From: Actinomadura opuntiae
Lineage (GTDB): Bacteria > Actinomycetota > Actinomycetes > Streptosporangiales > Streptosporangiaceae
Direction: 5' to 3'
NCBI RefSeq assembly: GCF_030283205.1
Contig: NZ_JASNWF010000012.1
Coordinates: 62,001 to 126,000 of the forward strand
Length of the DNA stretch: 64,000 bases
Position 1 is the first letter of the stretch. Each line of letters starts with the position of its first letter. A program made the translations under genes and the position numbers. The notes beneath the pieces are model-generated. The model was not told the origin of the DNA. It ran no database searches and worked only from the letters and a program-made list of their open reading frames with translations. Shown here piece by piece: positions 49,587 through 58,360 of this stretch.

Positions 49587-52166
49587 TCATTCGGCCTTGG
49601 CGGCTTCCAGGACGGGGACGGCGGCGGCGCGGCGGGCGGGGAGCGCCGAGGTCGCGAGGGTGACCGCGGCGGCGCCGGCGGCGATGAGGACGAACAGCCA
49701 CCAAGGCGCGTCCGGGCGCAGGAACGAGCTGCCCGTCGCGATGTGCAGCAGGGCGACGGTGCCGACGGCCGAGCCGACCCCGAGCAGGCCGCCGAGCAGC
49801 ACGACCGTGGCGGCCTCCCACCGGACGATCGCCCGGATCTGCGCCACCGTCGCGCCGACCGCGCCGAGCAGCCCGAACTCGCGGGTCCGCTCGGCCACGC
49901 TCATCGACACCGTGGTGGCCATCCCGAACAGCGACAGCAGCAGCGCCATGCCGATGAACCCGTAGATCACCCGCATCCCCTTGGTCATCGAGCTGGACGC
50001 CGTCTTCACGTAGGCGCCCTTGTCCATGACCTTGGTGCCGGGTACGTCGGCGATGGCGCGGGACAGCGCGCCGGTGGAGCCGCCGCTGACCAGGATCGCC
50101 TGGGCGGTGGCGTCCGGGTCGAGGCGGTCCATGGTGGACGGGGCGACGAGCGCGCCGTCGGCGAACAGGTGGGACGGGTCGTGGTAGGCGCCCGCGACGG
50201 TGAGCGGAGTGCGGCCCTTCGCGCCCCGGACGATGATCCGCTGGCCCTTGTGCAGGCCGTTCGCCTTCATGACCGTGGACGTGAGGCCGATCTGACCGTC
50301 GCGCAGCGGCGGGAGGTGCCCGCCGAGGCGCAGCACGGACGGCAGCGCGCCCTGATCCAGCCCCGCCACGGTGATGTAGAGCGATGTGGAGTCGTCGTCA
50401 TGGTGTTTCGGCACCGGCGAGACGAGCTTGACGCTGGACGAGGTGAGCGCGGCGGCGTGCGAGACGCCGGGCACGGCGGCGGCCTTGGCGGCGAGGTCGC
50501 GGGGGAGCGGCGCCGGGCCCTCCGACGTGCGGCCGGTCGCGGCGATCGCGTGATCGGCCCGCATCACCTGCCGTCCCGCCTCGTCGAACCGGCCGTTCGC
50601 CGACATCACCACCATCGCGGTGGCGCCGACGAGCGCGACGCCGAGCATCAGCGACGAGGCGGCGGACGAGACCCGCCGCGGGCTGCGGGTGATCGTGGCG
50701 CGGGCGAGCCGTCCGGCCTCACCGCTGACGGCCATCCCGATCCGGCCGACCAGGCCGCCGAGCGGCCCGACGAAGAACGGGGCGAGCACGGCGAGGGCCG
50801 CGACGGTCGTCATGGAGCCCATCAGGATCAGCACGGACGTCCCGGCGGTGCGGTCCGGTCCGGGCGGTTCCTCGGCGCGGATCGCCCAGACGGGGCCGAA
50901 GAACGCCCACGCGAAGGCGAAGACCGCGAAGGCGCCGGCGAGGCGGGGCCAGCGGCGGCCGGCGGTGTCGGCGCTCGCCGCCCTGAGCGCCTGCATAGGG
51001 GAGATGCGCGCCGCCTTCCGGGCGGCCCGCCACGCGGCGAGCTGGGTGACGAGGATCCCGACGGCGGCGGGGACGGCGAGCGCGATCCAGCCGTACTGCG
51101 CGTCGGCGGCGCTGATGTCGAAGCCGTCCTCGGCGAACAGCCTGGTCAGCAGGCCGGAGACGGCGTATCCGAGCAGGACTCCGCCGGCCGAGGCGACGAC
51201 GCCGAGCACCAGCGCCTCCAGCCGGATCAGCCGCTTGATCTGCCGCGGCGTGGCGCCGATCGCGCCGAGCAGCGCGAGCCGCCGCGTCCGCTGCCGGACG
51301 AGGGTGCCGAAGGTGTTGGACACCACGAAGAGGCCGACGAACACCGCGATGGACGAGAGCATCCCGATCGCGCCGCCGATGGAAGCCCCGGCGCCCTGAA
51401 GGTCGGCGGACTGCGCGTGCCGCACGCTGCCCGCAGTCCGGACCGTCGCGGCGGACCCGAACTCCCGCGACAGCTCGCGGCTCAGCTTCGCCGGTGCGAC
51501 ACCGGGCGCGGCCTTCACCCAGGCGGTCTGCCAGGTCCCGGCGGGCAGCCCGGCGGCCTGCTGGACGGTGGCGGGCGGCGCGAGCAACAGGTCGCCGCTC
51601 GCGACGGCGCTGTGCCCCTGGACGGTGACGATCCCGACGACCTTCATCGTCCGGGCCTGCTTCGGCGTCAGGACGGTCAGCGCGTCGCCGGTGCCCAGCT
51701 TCCCGGCGCGGGCGGCGTGCCGGGTGACGGCGACCTCGCCGTCGGCGGCGGGCGCGCGTCCCGACTCCAGGTGGTAGGGGTTCAGCACCGGGGCCGGCGT
51801 CCAGGGCCGCAGCAGCGTCCGCGCCCCCGCCGGCGGCATGATCGTCTTGTGGTCGGGGCCGCTCGCGGTCACCGGGACCGACGCGTCCCCGGCCGCGGCG
51901 GCGACGCCCGGACGCCCGGCGACCTTCGCCAGGGCCACCTGCCCGTCCGGCACCGCGTACGGGTCGTCGGCGTCCACCGAGCCGCCCTGGACGAGCACGT
52001 CGGCGCGGGCGTACTCGCTGGCGTCGCTGCCCGACACCGCCTCCTGCGCCCGCAGCGTGAACTGCAGCGACCCCGCGATCAGACCGATCGAGAACAGCGC
52101 CGCGAGCATCGTGGCGGCCAGCCGAAGCCAGCCCTCGGCGAACGAGCGCCGCGCGATGAGCCACAC
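49587..52166 (-). CDS. FtsX/MacB-type ABC transporter permease
   Basis: 859 aa from the GTG at 52166, with GGAGGG nine bases upstream; the upstream frame to 52982 is noise from the ATPase gene. N-terminal helix (LRLAATMLAALFSIGLIAGS), a ~230-aa outside domain, three helices with FtsX signature (FGTLVRQRTRRLALLGAIGA-TPRQI), then a second outside domain and another FtsX block (VSMSVAERTREFGLLGAVGA). The double-FtsX layout matches LolC/E-MacB-like exporters of lipids, peptides or drugs. Pairs with the ATPase 5 bp upstream. Confidence 0.92.
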   Translation of the reverse strand: MWLIARRSFAEGWLRLAATMLAALFSIGLIAGSLQFTLRAQEAVSGSDASEYARADVLVQGGSVDADDPYAVPDGQVALAKVAGRPGVAAAAGDASVPVTASGPDHKTIMPPAGARTLLRPWTPAPVLNPYHLESGRAPAADGEVAVTRHAARAGKLGTGDALTVLTPKQARTMKVVGIVTVQGHSAVASGDLLLAPPATVQQAAGLPAGTWQTAWVKAAPGVAPAKLSRELSREFGSAATVRTAGSVRHAQSADLQGAGASIGGAIGMLSSIAVFVGLFVVSNTFGTLVRQRTRRLALLGAIGATPRQIKRLIRLEALVLGVVASAGGVLLGYAVSGLLTRLFAEDGFDISAADAQYGWIALAVPAAVGILVTQLAAWRAARKAARISPMQALRAASADTAGRRWPRLAGAFAVFAFAWAFFGPVWAIRAEEPPGPDRTAGTSVLILMGSMTTVAALAVLAPFFVGPLGGLVGRIGMAVSGEAGRLARATITRSPRRVSSAASSLMLGVALVGATAMVVMSANGRFDEAGRQVMRADHAIAATGRTSEGPAPLPRDLAAKAAAVPGVSHAAALTSSSVKLVSPVPKHHDDDSTSLYITVAGLDQGALPSVLRLGGHLPPLRDGQIGLTSTVMKANGLHKGQRIIVRGAKGRTPLTVAGAYHDPSHLFADGALVAPSTMDRLDPDATAQAILVSGGSTGALSRAIADVPGTKVMDKGAYVKTASSSMTKGMRVIYGFIGMALLLSLFGMATTVSMSVAERTREFGLLGAVGATVAQIRAIVRWEAATVVLLGGLLGVGSAVGTVALLHIATGSSFLRPDAPWWLFVLIAAGAAAVTLATSALPARRAAAVPVLEAAKAE

Positions 52167-52171
52167 GGTGA

Positions 52172-52936
52172 TCAGCCCTCCATCCGGCGCATCACGGCGA
52201 GCACCCGGTCGATGGTGGGCGCGCCGAGCTCGTGGACGATCACGCCGTCGGCGAGGAACAGCACCCGGTCGGCGTGCGCGGCGGCGGCCGGATCGTGCGT
52301 CACCATGATCACGGTCTGGCCGTAGGAGTCCACCGCCGAGCGCAGGAACCCCAGCACCTCCGCGCCCGAGCGCGAGTCCAGGTTCCCGGTCGGCTCGTCG
52401 GCGAACAGCACCTCGGGCCGCGTCAACAGCGCCCGCGCCACCGCGACCCGCTGCTGCTGGCCGCCCGACAGCTCGCTCGGCCGGTGGTCCAGGCGGTCGC
52501 GCAGGCCGAGCGCGTCCACGACCGTGTCGAACCACCGCCGGTCCGCGCGGCGGTTGCCGAGCCGCCCGGTCAGCCGGATGTTCTCCTCGGCCGTCAGCAT
52601 CGGCAGCAGGTTGAACGACTGGAACACGAACCCGAGCCGGTCGCGGCGCAGCCGGGTCAGCCTCGTCCGCGACAGCCCGGTGATCTCCACGCCGCCGATC
52701 TCCACCGAGCCGGACGTCGCCGTGTCCAGCCCGGCCAGGCAGTGCAGGAACGTCGACTTGCCCGAGCCGGACGGCCCCATGATCGCGGTGAACTGGCCGC
52801 GGGCGAACGACGCCGAGACGCCGCGCAGCGCGGTCACCGCGCCGTCGCCCGTCCCGTACGACTTGACCAGGCCGGACGCGACGGCGACATGGTCGCGGAC
52901 GGGCCCGGCGGGCGGTGCGGCGGAGCGTTGTGTCAT
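52172..52936 (-). CDS. ABC transporter ATP-binding protein (MacB/LolD type)
   Basis: 254 aa from ATG 52936; an upstream frame to 53011 is open but has no better start. Walker A GPSGSGKST, Q-loop FVFQSFNLLPMLTAEEN, signature ELSGGQQQRVAVARALLTRP, Walker B VLFADEPTGNLD, H-loop VTHD. Powers the FtsX-type permease downstream. In M. tuberculosis the same place holds an ABC exporter (Rv1217c-Rv1218c), but of a different type. Confidence 0.94.
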   Translation of the reverse strand: MTQRSAAPPAGPVRDHVAVASGLVKSYGTGDGAVTALRGVSASFARGQFTAIMGPSGSGKSTFLHCLAGLDTATSGSVEIGGVEITGLSRTRLTRLRRDRLGFVFQSFNLLPMLTAEENIRLTGRLGNRRADRRWFDTVVDALGLRDRLDHRPSELSGGQQQRVAVARALLTRPEVLFADEPTGNLDSRSGAEVLGFLRSAVDSYGQTVIMVTHDPAAAAHADRVLFLADGVIVHELGAPTIDRVLAVMRRMEG

Positions 52937-53030
52937 GCCCTCGAGCCAACCGCCGAGGGCCCCGCGCCACATTGGCGCGCACTCCAGGAACGGGGGTGGG
53001 GCCACCCCCACCCCCGTCCAGGAGGAGGCC

Positions 53031-53816
53031 CTAGCGGCCCTCGAAGGCGGGCTGCTGCTTCTTCATGAACGCCTCGGTGGCGTTGCGGTGGTCGGCGGTC
53101 GCCGCGCACTCGTCCTGGAGCTCGGCCTCGCGCTCCAGCGCGGACGCCAGGTCGTGCGAGGCCGCGTGGTCGAGCGCCGCCTTCACCGCCGCGTACGCCA
53201 CCGTCGGCCCCGCCGCCAGCCGCCGGGCCAGCTCCACCGCCGCGGGCGCCAGCTCGTCGGCCGGGATGACCCGGTTGACCAGCCCCAGCTCCAGCGCCTC
53301 CGGCGCCTTCACCGGCTCCCCGAGCAGCAGCAGCTCCGCCGCCTTGGCCCGGCCGACGAGCCGCTGCAGCGTCCACGACATGCCGCTGTCGGGCGCAAGC
53401 CCGATCCCGGTGAACGCCGTCGCGAACCGCGCCCTGTCCGAGGCGACCGCGAGGTCGCAGGCGAACGCCAGCGACGCGCCCGCGCCCGCGGCGACCCCGT
53501 TCACCGCCGCGACCACCGGCTTCGCCATCCCCGCGAGCGCCAGCACGATCGGGTTGTAGTGCTCGGTGACCGTGCCGTCGAGCCCCCGGCCGGCCGCCAG
53601 GTTGTCGCCGTGCTCGCGCAGGTCCTGCCCGGCGCAGAAGGCCCGGCCGGCCCCGGTGAGGATCACCGCGCGGGCCGAGGCGTCCGCCGCCGCCCGCCGC
53701 ACCGTCTCCAGCAGCGCGCCCTTCATCTCCGCCGTCAGCGAGTTCATCGCGTCCGGGCGGTTCAGTGTGATTGTTCCCACACCCTCGGTCACGTCGTACA
53801 GCACGGTCGCAGACAT
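53031..53816 (-). CDS. enoyl-CoA hydratase/isomerase (PaaG-like)
   Basis: 261 aa from ATG 53816, with GGGAGGG upstream. Crotonase fold: TLNRPDAMNSLTAEMKGALL, AVILTGAGRAFCAGQDLREH (first oxyanion), KPVVAAVNGVAAGAGASLAF (second oxyanion) and FGTAFTGIGL-type region ATAFTGIGLAPDSG. GRAFCAGQDL with this length resembles PaaG, the ring-epoxide isomerase of phenylacetate breakdown, but paa partners are absent here, so a general hydratase is as likely. Confidence 0.9.
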   Translation of the reverse strand: MSATVLYDVTEGVGTITLNRPDAMNSLTAEMKGALLETVRRAAADASARAVILTGAGRAFCAGQDLREHGDNLAAGRGLDGTVTEHYNPIVLALAGMAKPVVAAVNGVAAGAGASLAFACDLAVASDRARFATAFTGIGLAPDSGMSWTLQRLVGRAKAAELLLLGEPVKAPEALELGLVNRVIPADELAPAAVELARRLAAGPTVAYAAVKAALDHAASHDLASALEREAELQDECAATADHRNATEAFMKKQQPAFEGR

Positions 53817-54171
53817 GCGGTGCCCTCCCAGTCGACGGTAGATCTTCCCCGGCCACCATCGACGAACCGGGACGCGGCGGGCAAGGGCCGTACCGGTCCC
53901 GTGAAGCGGCGGTGACCGTCCGGTCCCGCACCGGGCTCCCCTTCCGCCTCGCTTCCGCGCACCCGTCCGGCACCGGCCGAACAGCGCCGCGGAGCCGCCG
54001 CCGCCTGCCGTCCTCCGATCTGGAGGCTGATCGTTACCACTTCGCGCCCAGGAGACGAGATAATGGACCACTACTGATGACGCGGATGCGACAGGCGGCC
54101 ACGCGGCCAACGGTGCCCGGAGGCTCCAAACGGCCCCAAGCGGGGCCTTTAGGCAGGAAGGGGATGCACGC
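53817..54171. other. 355-bp non-coding region upstream of the Rv1211-family gene
   Basis: No ORF with coding character. Contains the divergent promoters of the enoyl-CoA hydratase and the small DUF3117 gene, an AT-richer stretch near 54030-54080, and a terminator-like hairpin at 54132-54150. Confidence 0.6.
54132..54150 (+). terminator. terminator/attenuator-like hairpin just upstream of the DUF3117 gene
   Basis: GGCCCC (54132-54137), loop AAGC, GGGGCC (54142-54147), then TTT. It lies 21 bp before the ATG and 7 bp before the AGGAAGGGG ribosome site, in the sense direction. It may end read-through transcripts or act as an attenuator. Confidence 0.6.
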
Positions 54172-54339
54172 ATGGCGGCGATGAAGCCGCGGACGGGAGA
54201 CGGTCCGCTCGAAGTGACCAAGGAGGGGCGCGGAATCGTCATGCGTGTCCCGCTCGAAGGCGGCGGCCGCCTGGTGGTCGAGCTCTCCGCCGACGAGGCC
54301 AAGGAGCTGGGCGAGGCCATCAAGGGCGTCGTGGGCTGA
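54172..54339 (+). CDS. DUF3117 family small protein (Rv1211-like)
   Basis: 55 aa from ATG 54172, with AGGAAGGGG upstream. MAAMKPRTGDGPLEVTKEGR then GIVMRVPLEGGGRLVVELSA and DEAKELGEAIKGVVG: a highly conserved actinobacterial family with a short beta-sheet and one helix. Function unknown, predicted cytoplasmic. It is flanked by an upstream hairpin and a strong terminator, so it is a stand-alone gene. Its order after tag matches the mycobacterial Rv1210-Rv1211. Confidence 0.9.
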   Translation: MAAMKPRTGDGPLEVTKEGRGIVMRVPLEGGGRLVVELSADEAKELGEAIKGVVG

Positions 54340-54362
54340 CGGCTCGGCCGCTCCCGGCCTTC

Positions 54363-54400
54363 GGGCGAGGGTCCCGGCGCGCCCGCCGGGACCGTCGCCC
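54363..54400 (+). terminator. terminator after the DUF3117 gene
   Basis: Long hairpin: GGGCGA (54363-54368) pairs with TCGCCC (54395-54400), and inside it GGTCCCGGCG (54370-54379) pairs with CGCCGGGACC (54384-54393), loop CGCC, one G-G mismatch; followed by TT. Confidence 0.8.
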
Positions 54401-54452
54401 TTCCCGAACACCAAGACCCGGCACACGCTCAGCTCAGGGGGGACCTGCCGCC

Positions 54453-55913
54453 ATGCCCATCGAGACCCGCGTCCACGGTGCCGCCGGCACCGTCACGGCG
54501 ACCGCGGCCGACCTCGCGGCGGAGGCGGTGGCGGTCCCCGTCCGGCAGGGCCCGGTGGCCCCGGACGCGGAGGTCGCCGCGTCCCTCCCGTTCACGCTGG
54601 ACGAGCTGCTGGCCCTGCACAAGGCCAAGGGCGAGCCGGGCGAGATCGTCGCCGCCCCCGTCCGGGTCGGCGACCGGGTCCGCGAGCTGCTGCTGTACGG
54701 GGTGGGCGAGGCGTCCCCCGCCGACCTGCGCAGGGCCGGCGCCGCGCTGGCCCGCCGCGGCCGCGGCCGCACCGCCCTCGCCGCGGGCGTCCCCTCCGGC
54801 GACCTCGCCGCCTTCGTCGAGGGCGCGCTGCTGGCCTCCTACGAGTTCCGGATCGGCGCCGCCGCGCCCAAGCGCCCGCTCGGCACCCTGGCCGTGCTGA
54901 CCGAGGCCGGGCCCGAGGCGGACGCGCCCGCGATCGAGCGGGGCACCGCGCGGGCCCGCGCCACCGCCCTCGCCCGCGACCTCGCCAACACCCCGTCCGG
55001 CGAGAAGGACCCCTCGTGGCTGGCCGCGCAGGCCGAGCGGGTCGCCGCCGAGACCGGCCTGACCGCCCGCGTCCGGGGCGAGAAGGAGCTGGTCGAAGGC
55101 GGTTTCGGCGGGCTGCTCGCGGTCGGCTCCGGCTCGGTGCGCCCGCCCCGGCTGATCGAGCTGGCCTACACCCCGGAAGGGACGCCCGACCGGCACGTCG
55201 TGCTCGTCGGCAAGGGCATCACCTTCGACAGCGGGGGCCTGTCGCTCAAGCCGAACGACGGCATGAAGACCATGAAGACCGACATGGCCGGCGGCGGCGT
55301 CGTCATCGCCGTGATGAGCGCGCTGCGCGGCCTCGGCGTCCGCGCCCGCGTCACCGGCCTGATCGCCGCCGCCGAGAACATGCCGTCCGGCTCCTCGATG
55401 CGGCCCGGCGACGTCATCGCCCACTACGGCGGCCGGACGTCGGAGGTGCTGAACACCGACGCCGAAGGGCGGCTCGTCCTCGCCGACGCGCTCGCCTACG
55501 CCGACGCCGAACTCGACCCCGACACCGTCGTGGACGTCGCGACCCTCACCGGCGCCGCCAAGGTCGCGCTGGGCCTGCGGTACGGCGCGCTGTTCGCCAA
55601 CGACGACGCCCTCGCCGCCTCCCTGACCGCCGCCGGTGCCGCGGCGGGCGAGCCGCTGTGGCGGCTGCCGCTCGTCGACGACTACCGCGCGGCGATCGAC
55701 TCCGACGTCGCCGACGTCGCCAACATGGGCCGCGGCGGCTTCAACGGCGGCGCCATCGCGGCCGCCCTGTTCCTGCGCGAGTTCGTCGGCGACCGCACCT
55801 GGGCCCACCTGGACGTCGCCGGACCGGGCCGCGCCACCGCCGACGACGCCGAGATCACCCGCGGCGCCACCGGCTACGGCACCCGCCTCCTGCTCGACTG
55901 GCTCGCCGCCTGA
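54453..55913 (+). CDS. pepA: leucyl aminopeptidase (M17)
   Basis: 486 aa, ATG after CAGGGGGG. N-terminal macro-like domain (to ~170), catalytic domain with VLVGKGITFDSGGLSLKPND (metal Lys, Asp), KTDMAGGGVVIAV, NTDAEGRLVLADAL (the M17 signature; metal Asp and Glu, Arg) and DVATLTGAAKVALG. Hexameric di-metal exopeptidase that removes N-terminal residues from peptides. Followed by GCCGCCTAC/TGA tandem repeats. Confidence 0.95.
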   Translation: MPIETRVHGAAGTVTATAADLAAEAVAVPVRQGPVAPDAEVAASLPFTLDELLALHKAKGEPGEIVAAPVRVGDRVRELLLYGVGEASPADLRRAGAALARRGRGRTALAAGVPSGDLAAFVEGALLASYEFRIGAAAPKRPLGTLAVLTEAGPEADAPAIERGTARARATALARDLANTPSGEKDPSWLAAQAERVAAETGLTARVRGEKELVEGGFGGLLAVGSGSVRPPRLIELAYTPEGTPDRHVVLVGKGITFDSGGLSLKPNDGMKTMKTDMAGGGVVIAVMSALRGLGVRARVTGLIAAAENMPSGSSMRPGDVIAHYGGRTSEVLNTDAEGRLVLADALAYADAELDPDTVVDVATLTGAAKVALGLRYGALFANDDALAASLTAAGAAAGEPLWRLPLVDDYRAAIDSDVADVANMGRGGFNGGAIAAALFLREFVGDRTWAHLDVAGPGRATADDAEITRGATGYGTRLLLDWLAA

Positions 55914-55953
55914 CCGCCGCCTACGCCGCCTACGCCGCCTGAGCGCCGCCTAC
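55905..55953. repeat. short tandem repeat, GCCGCCTAC/TGA units
   Basis: Five GCCGCC-T units of 9 to 11 bp run from the end of pepA to the end of the next gene on the other strand. Probably replication slippage in the convergent gap. Confidence 0.6.
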
Positions 55954-56597
55954 TTCGTGCGGCGGTCGATGACGGGGACGCGGCGGCGGCGCCGGGCCTC
56001 CTTGACGATCCTCGGGAGCTGGGCGTCCCAGCCGGGGCCGACCGCGAAGCACCACGGCACGGCCGCCGCCGTCGCCGGGACGTCCCGCATCGTCAGCGCC
56101 ACCAGGACGGGCCGGTCGGACGTGCGGGCCATCTCCGCCAGCTCCGGCGTCGGCAGGAACACCACGTAGTCCTGCTCGCCGCGGCGGGTGCCGGGGACGC
56201 CGCGGCGCAACGCCGTGATCGCCGCGACCTCGTCCCACGGCAGCAGGCGCCCGGACCGGCGCGGCAGCGGCCAGCGCGCCGGCCGCCGCACCCCCGAGGC
56301 GTCCAGCTCCAGGACGGGGCGGCGCGCCGCCAGCCCGCCGAGCGAGGCTGCCAGGCCCGCGCCGAACAGCAGGAAACCGGCGACGCCGATCACCATGAAC
56401 GCGGCGCTGCCGACGCCCGCGCCGCGGATCACGCCGCCCGCGACGAACCCGATCGACGCCACGAACAGGATGAGGAAGGCGGTGAGCCGCCAGACCGCCC
56501 GCCACGTCACGCGGTCGCGCACCGCGAACACCTCGGCGGGCACGTCCGGCTCGGCGGTGTCACCGGCCGCGTTCCGCTGGCGCTCCACTCCGGTCAC
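55950..56597 (-). CDS. two-helix membrane protein with PH-like domain
   Basis: 215 aa, GTG start at 56597, three bases after the methyltransferase stop. Two membrane segments (LTAFLILFVASIGFVAGGVI and GSAAFMVIGVAGFLLFGAGL), then a soluble domain of ~130 residues with LELDASGVRRPARWPLPRRS, LLPWDEVAAITALRR, resembling the PH-like domains of actinobacterial membrane proteins. Function unknown. Probably co-transcribed with the methyltransferase. Confidence 0.8.
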   Translation of the reverse strand: MTGVERQRNAAGDTAEPDVPAEVFAVRDRVTWRAVWRLTAFLILFVASIGFVAGGVIRGAGVGSAAFMVIGVAGFLLFGAGLAASLGGLAARRPVLELDASGVRRPARWPLPRRSGRLLPWDEVAAITALRRGVPGTRRGEQDYVVFLPTPELAEMARTSDRPVLVALTMRDVPATAAAVPWCFAVGPGWDAQLPRIVKEARRRRRVPVIDRRTK

Positions 56598-56600
56598 CGG

Positions 56601-57203
56601 TCAGTCGCGCTTCACCGCGCACAGCAGGCCGTCGCCCACCGGCACCAGCAGCGGGACGAGCCGCTCGTCCTCGCGGATCGCCCGGTGCACCTCGCGGATC
56701 GCCTCGGTCTCCGGATCGCGGACGTCCGGGTCGGCGACGCGGTCGTGCCACAGCGCGTTGTCGAACGCGACGACGCCGCCCGGCCGCAGCAGCCGCAGCG
56801 CCGCCGACAGGTACTCGGGGTACTCGTGCTTGGCCGCGTCGCAGAAGACCATGTCGTAGCCGCCGTCGGTGAGCCGCGGCAGCACCTCCAGCGCCGGACC
56901 GATGATCATCCGGGTGCGGAACGCGGCGAGCCCCGCCTCGCGGTAGGCGAGCTTGGCCAGCCGCTGGTGCTCGGGCTCGATGTCGACGCTCGTCAGCACC
57001 GCGTCCTTCGGCATCCCGCGCATGAGGTACACGCCGGACACCCCGCAGCCCGAGCCGACCTCGACGACGTTGCGGGCGCCCAGCAGGGTCGCCAGGAAGC
57101 GCAGCGCCGCACCGCCCGCCGGCCCGATCGGGGTCGCGCCGATCTCGTGGCCGCGCCGCCGGGCCTCCAGCAATGGCTCGTCTTCGGGGAGGAAATCCTC
57201 CAC
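56601..57203 (-). CDS. SAM-dependent O-methyltransferase (Rv1220c-like)
   Basis: 200 aa from GTG 57203. Class I fold: NVVEVGSGCGVSGVYLMRGM (SAM motif I), LTSVDIEPEHQRLAKLAYRE (acidic end of strand 2), YDMVFCDAAKHEYPEYL and PGGVVAFDNALWHDRV. Catechol-OMT-type small methyltransferase; acceptor unknown. The frame stays open to 57263 without ATG/GTG/TTG, but GAGGAGG stands five bases before an in-frame ATC at 57233, so translation may begin there (210 aa, I-D-A-I-Q-A-T-L-A-Y). It is divergent from sigE, as in mycobacteria. Confidence 0.92.
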   Translation of the reverse strand: MEDFLPEDEPLLEARRRGHEIGATPIGPAGGAALRFLATLLGARNVVEVGSGCGVSGVYLMRGMPKDAVLTSVDIEPEHQRLAKLAYREAGLAAFRTRMIIGPALEVLPRLTDGGYDMVFCDAAKHEYPEYLSAALRLLRPGGVVAFDNALWHDRVADPDVRDPETEAIREVHRAIREDERLVPLLVPVGDGLLCAVKRD

Positions 57204-57292
57204 GTAGGCCAGGGTGGCCTGAATGGCGTCGATGGCTGCCTCCTCGCGGGACCCCCGCCTGGCTCATGCTGGAAAGACCATATCGCTGACCG

Positions 57293-57318
57293 GGAACCAT
57301 CCGGAGTTCCAGCGCGTT
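57293..57318 (+). promoter_or_regulatory. SigE/ECF-type promoter of sigE
   Basis: GGAAC (57293-57297), 17 bases, CGTT (57315-57318): the -35/-10 pattern of SigE/SigH-class ECF promoters. The -35 region is also in an inverted repeat GGAAC-N8-GTTCC. It lies 140 bp before the chosen sigE ATG. Predicts autoregulation. Confidence 0.72.
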
Positions 57319-57457
57319 GCAGCAGACGTAAGCACCCGCCTCATGGTGGGTGGGGAACACGAGCACCGAACCGGTCCAGAACCGCCCCAGCCCAGGCGAG
57401 ACCGTGCCGTTCCAAGGCGAAGAGTCTTGGCTCACCAGAGAGGAACAGCCCGGCACC

Positions 57458-58228
57458 ATGGGAGTCGCAGCACTGAGTTTTAGAGGCGCTGTGGGGGTCG
57501 GCCCCAGGCAGGGGCTGGGGAGCGCCGCGCGCGAGAACGCCCCCGAGGCCGAATGGGCGCCGCCGTCGTGGGACGAGGTCGTCCGCGAGCACTCGGCGCG
57601 GGTGTACCGCCTCGCGTACCGGCTCACCGGCAACCAGCACGACGCGGAGGACCTCACGCAGGAGGTCTTCGTCCGCGTGTTCCGGTCGCTGTCGAACTAC
57701 ACGCCCGGCACGTTCGAGGGCTGGCTGCACCGGATCACCACGAACCTGTTCCTCGACATGGCGCGGCGCCGCCAGCGCATCCGCTTCGAGGGGCTCGCCG
57801 ACGACGCCGCCGAGCGGCTGCAGGGCCGCGAGCCCACGCCCGCGCAGGCGTTCGAGGACACCAACTTCGACGCCGACGTGCAGGCGGCACTGGACGCGCT
57901 GGCGCCCGAGTACCGCGCCGCCGTCGTGCTGTGCGACATCGAGGGCCTGTCCTACGAGGAGATCTCCGCCACCCTGGGCGTCAAGCTCGGCACCGTGCGC
58001 AGCCGCATCCACCGGGGGCGGGCGCAGCTGCGGGCCGCGCTGGAGCACCGGGCGCCGACGCGGCGCCGCCCCGGGACGCGCAACGACTGGCAGGCCGCCG
58101 AGGCCACCGCCGCGGGGGAGCGGGCCGACGGTGAGATCTCCGCCACCGGCGGCGTGCGGGCGGCCGGCGGCGGAGCCGCCGACCTTCGCGGGGCCGGAGG
58201 CGTCCGGCCGCAGCCGGAGGGCGTGTAG
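57458..58228 (+). CDS. sigE: extracytoplasmic function sigma factor SigE
   Basis: 256 aa from ATG 57458; a GTG at 57350 is in frame and would add 36 residues. Region 2: SARVYRLAYRLTGNQHDAED-LTQEVFVRVFRSL; region 4: ALAPEYRAAVVLCDIEGLSY-EEISATLGVKLGTVRSRIHR. A Gly/Ala-rich tail of ~60 residues follows, unlike the shorter mycobacterial protein. Directs envelope-stress transcription and is held by the zinc anti-sigma factor encoded downstream. Own promoter is at 57293-57318. Confidence 0.93.
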   Translation: MGVAALSFRGAVGVGPRQGLGSAARENAPEAEWAPPSWDEVVREHSARVYRLAYRLTGNQHDAEDLTQEVFVRVFRSLSNYTPGTFEGWLHRITTNLFLDMARRRQRIRFEGLADDAAERLQGREPTPAQAFEDTNFDADVQAALDALAPEYRAAVVLCDIEGLSYEEISATLGVKLGTVRSRIHRGRAQLRAALEHRAPTRRRPGTRNDWQAAEATAAGERADGEISATGGVRAAGGGAADLRGAGGVRPQPEGV

Positions 58229-58360
58229 CGACGCGCGCGGGGCAGCGGGGCCGCACGCGAGGAACGGAACGAACAGGGGCGTCATGACCAGGCGTAACGA
58301 GGGTGTCCATCCGGCGGTCGCCGGGGTGCGCGGGGGGACGTCCCTGCGTGAGGAGGCCGT

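Noticed and set aside
55905..55953. CRISPR-like repeats
   Set aside because: Units are only 9-11 bp with no spacers; this is a simple tandem slippage repeat. No CRISPR array was seen elsewhere.
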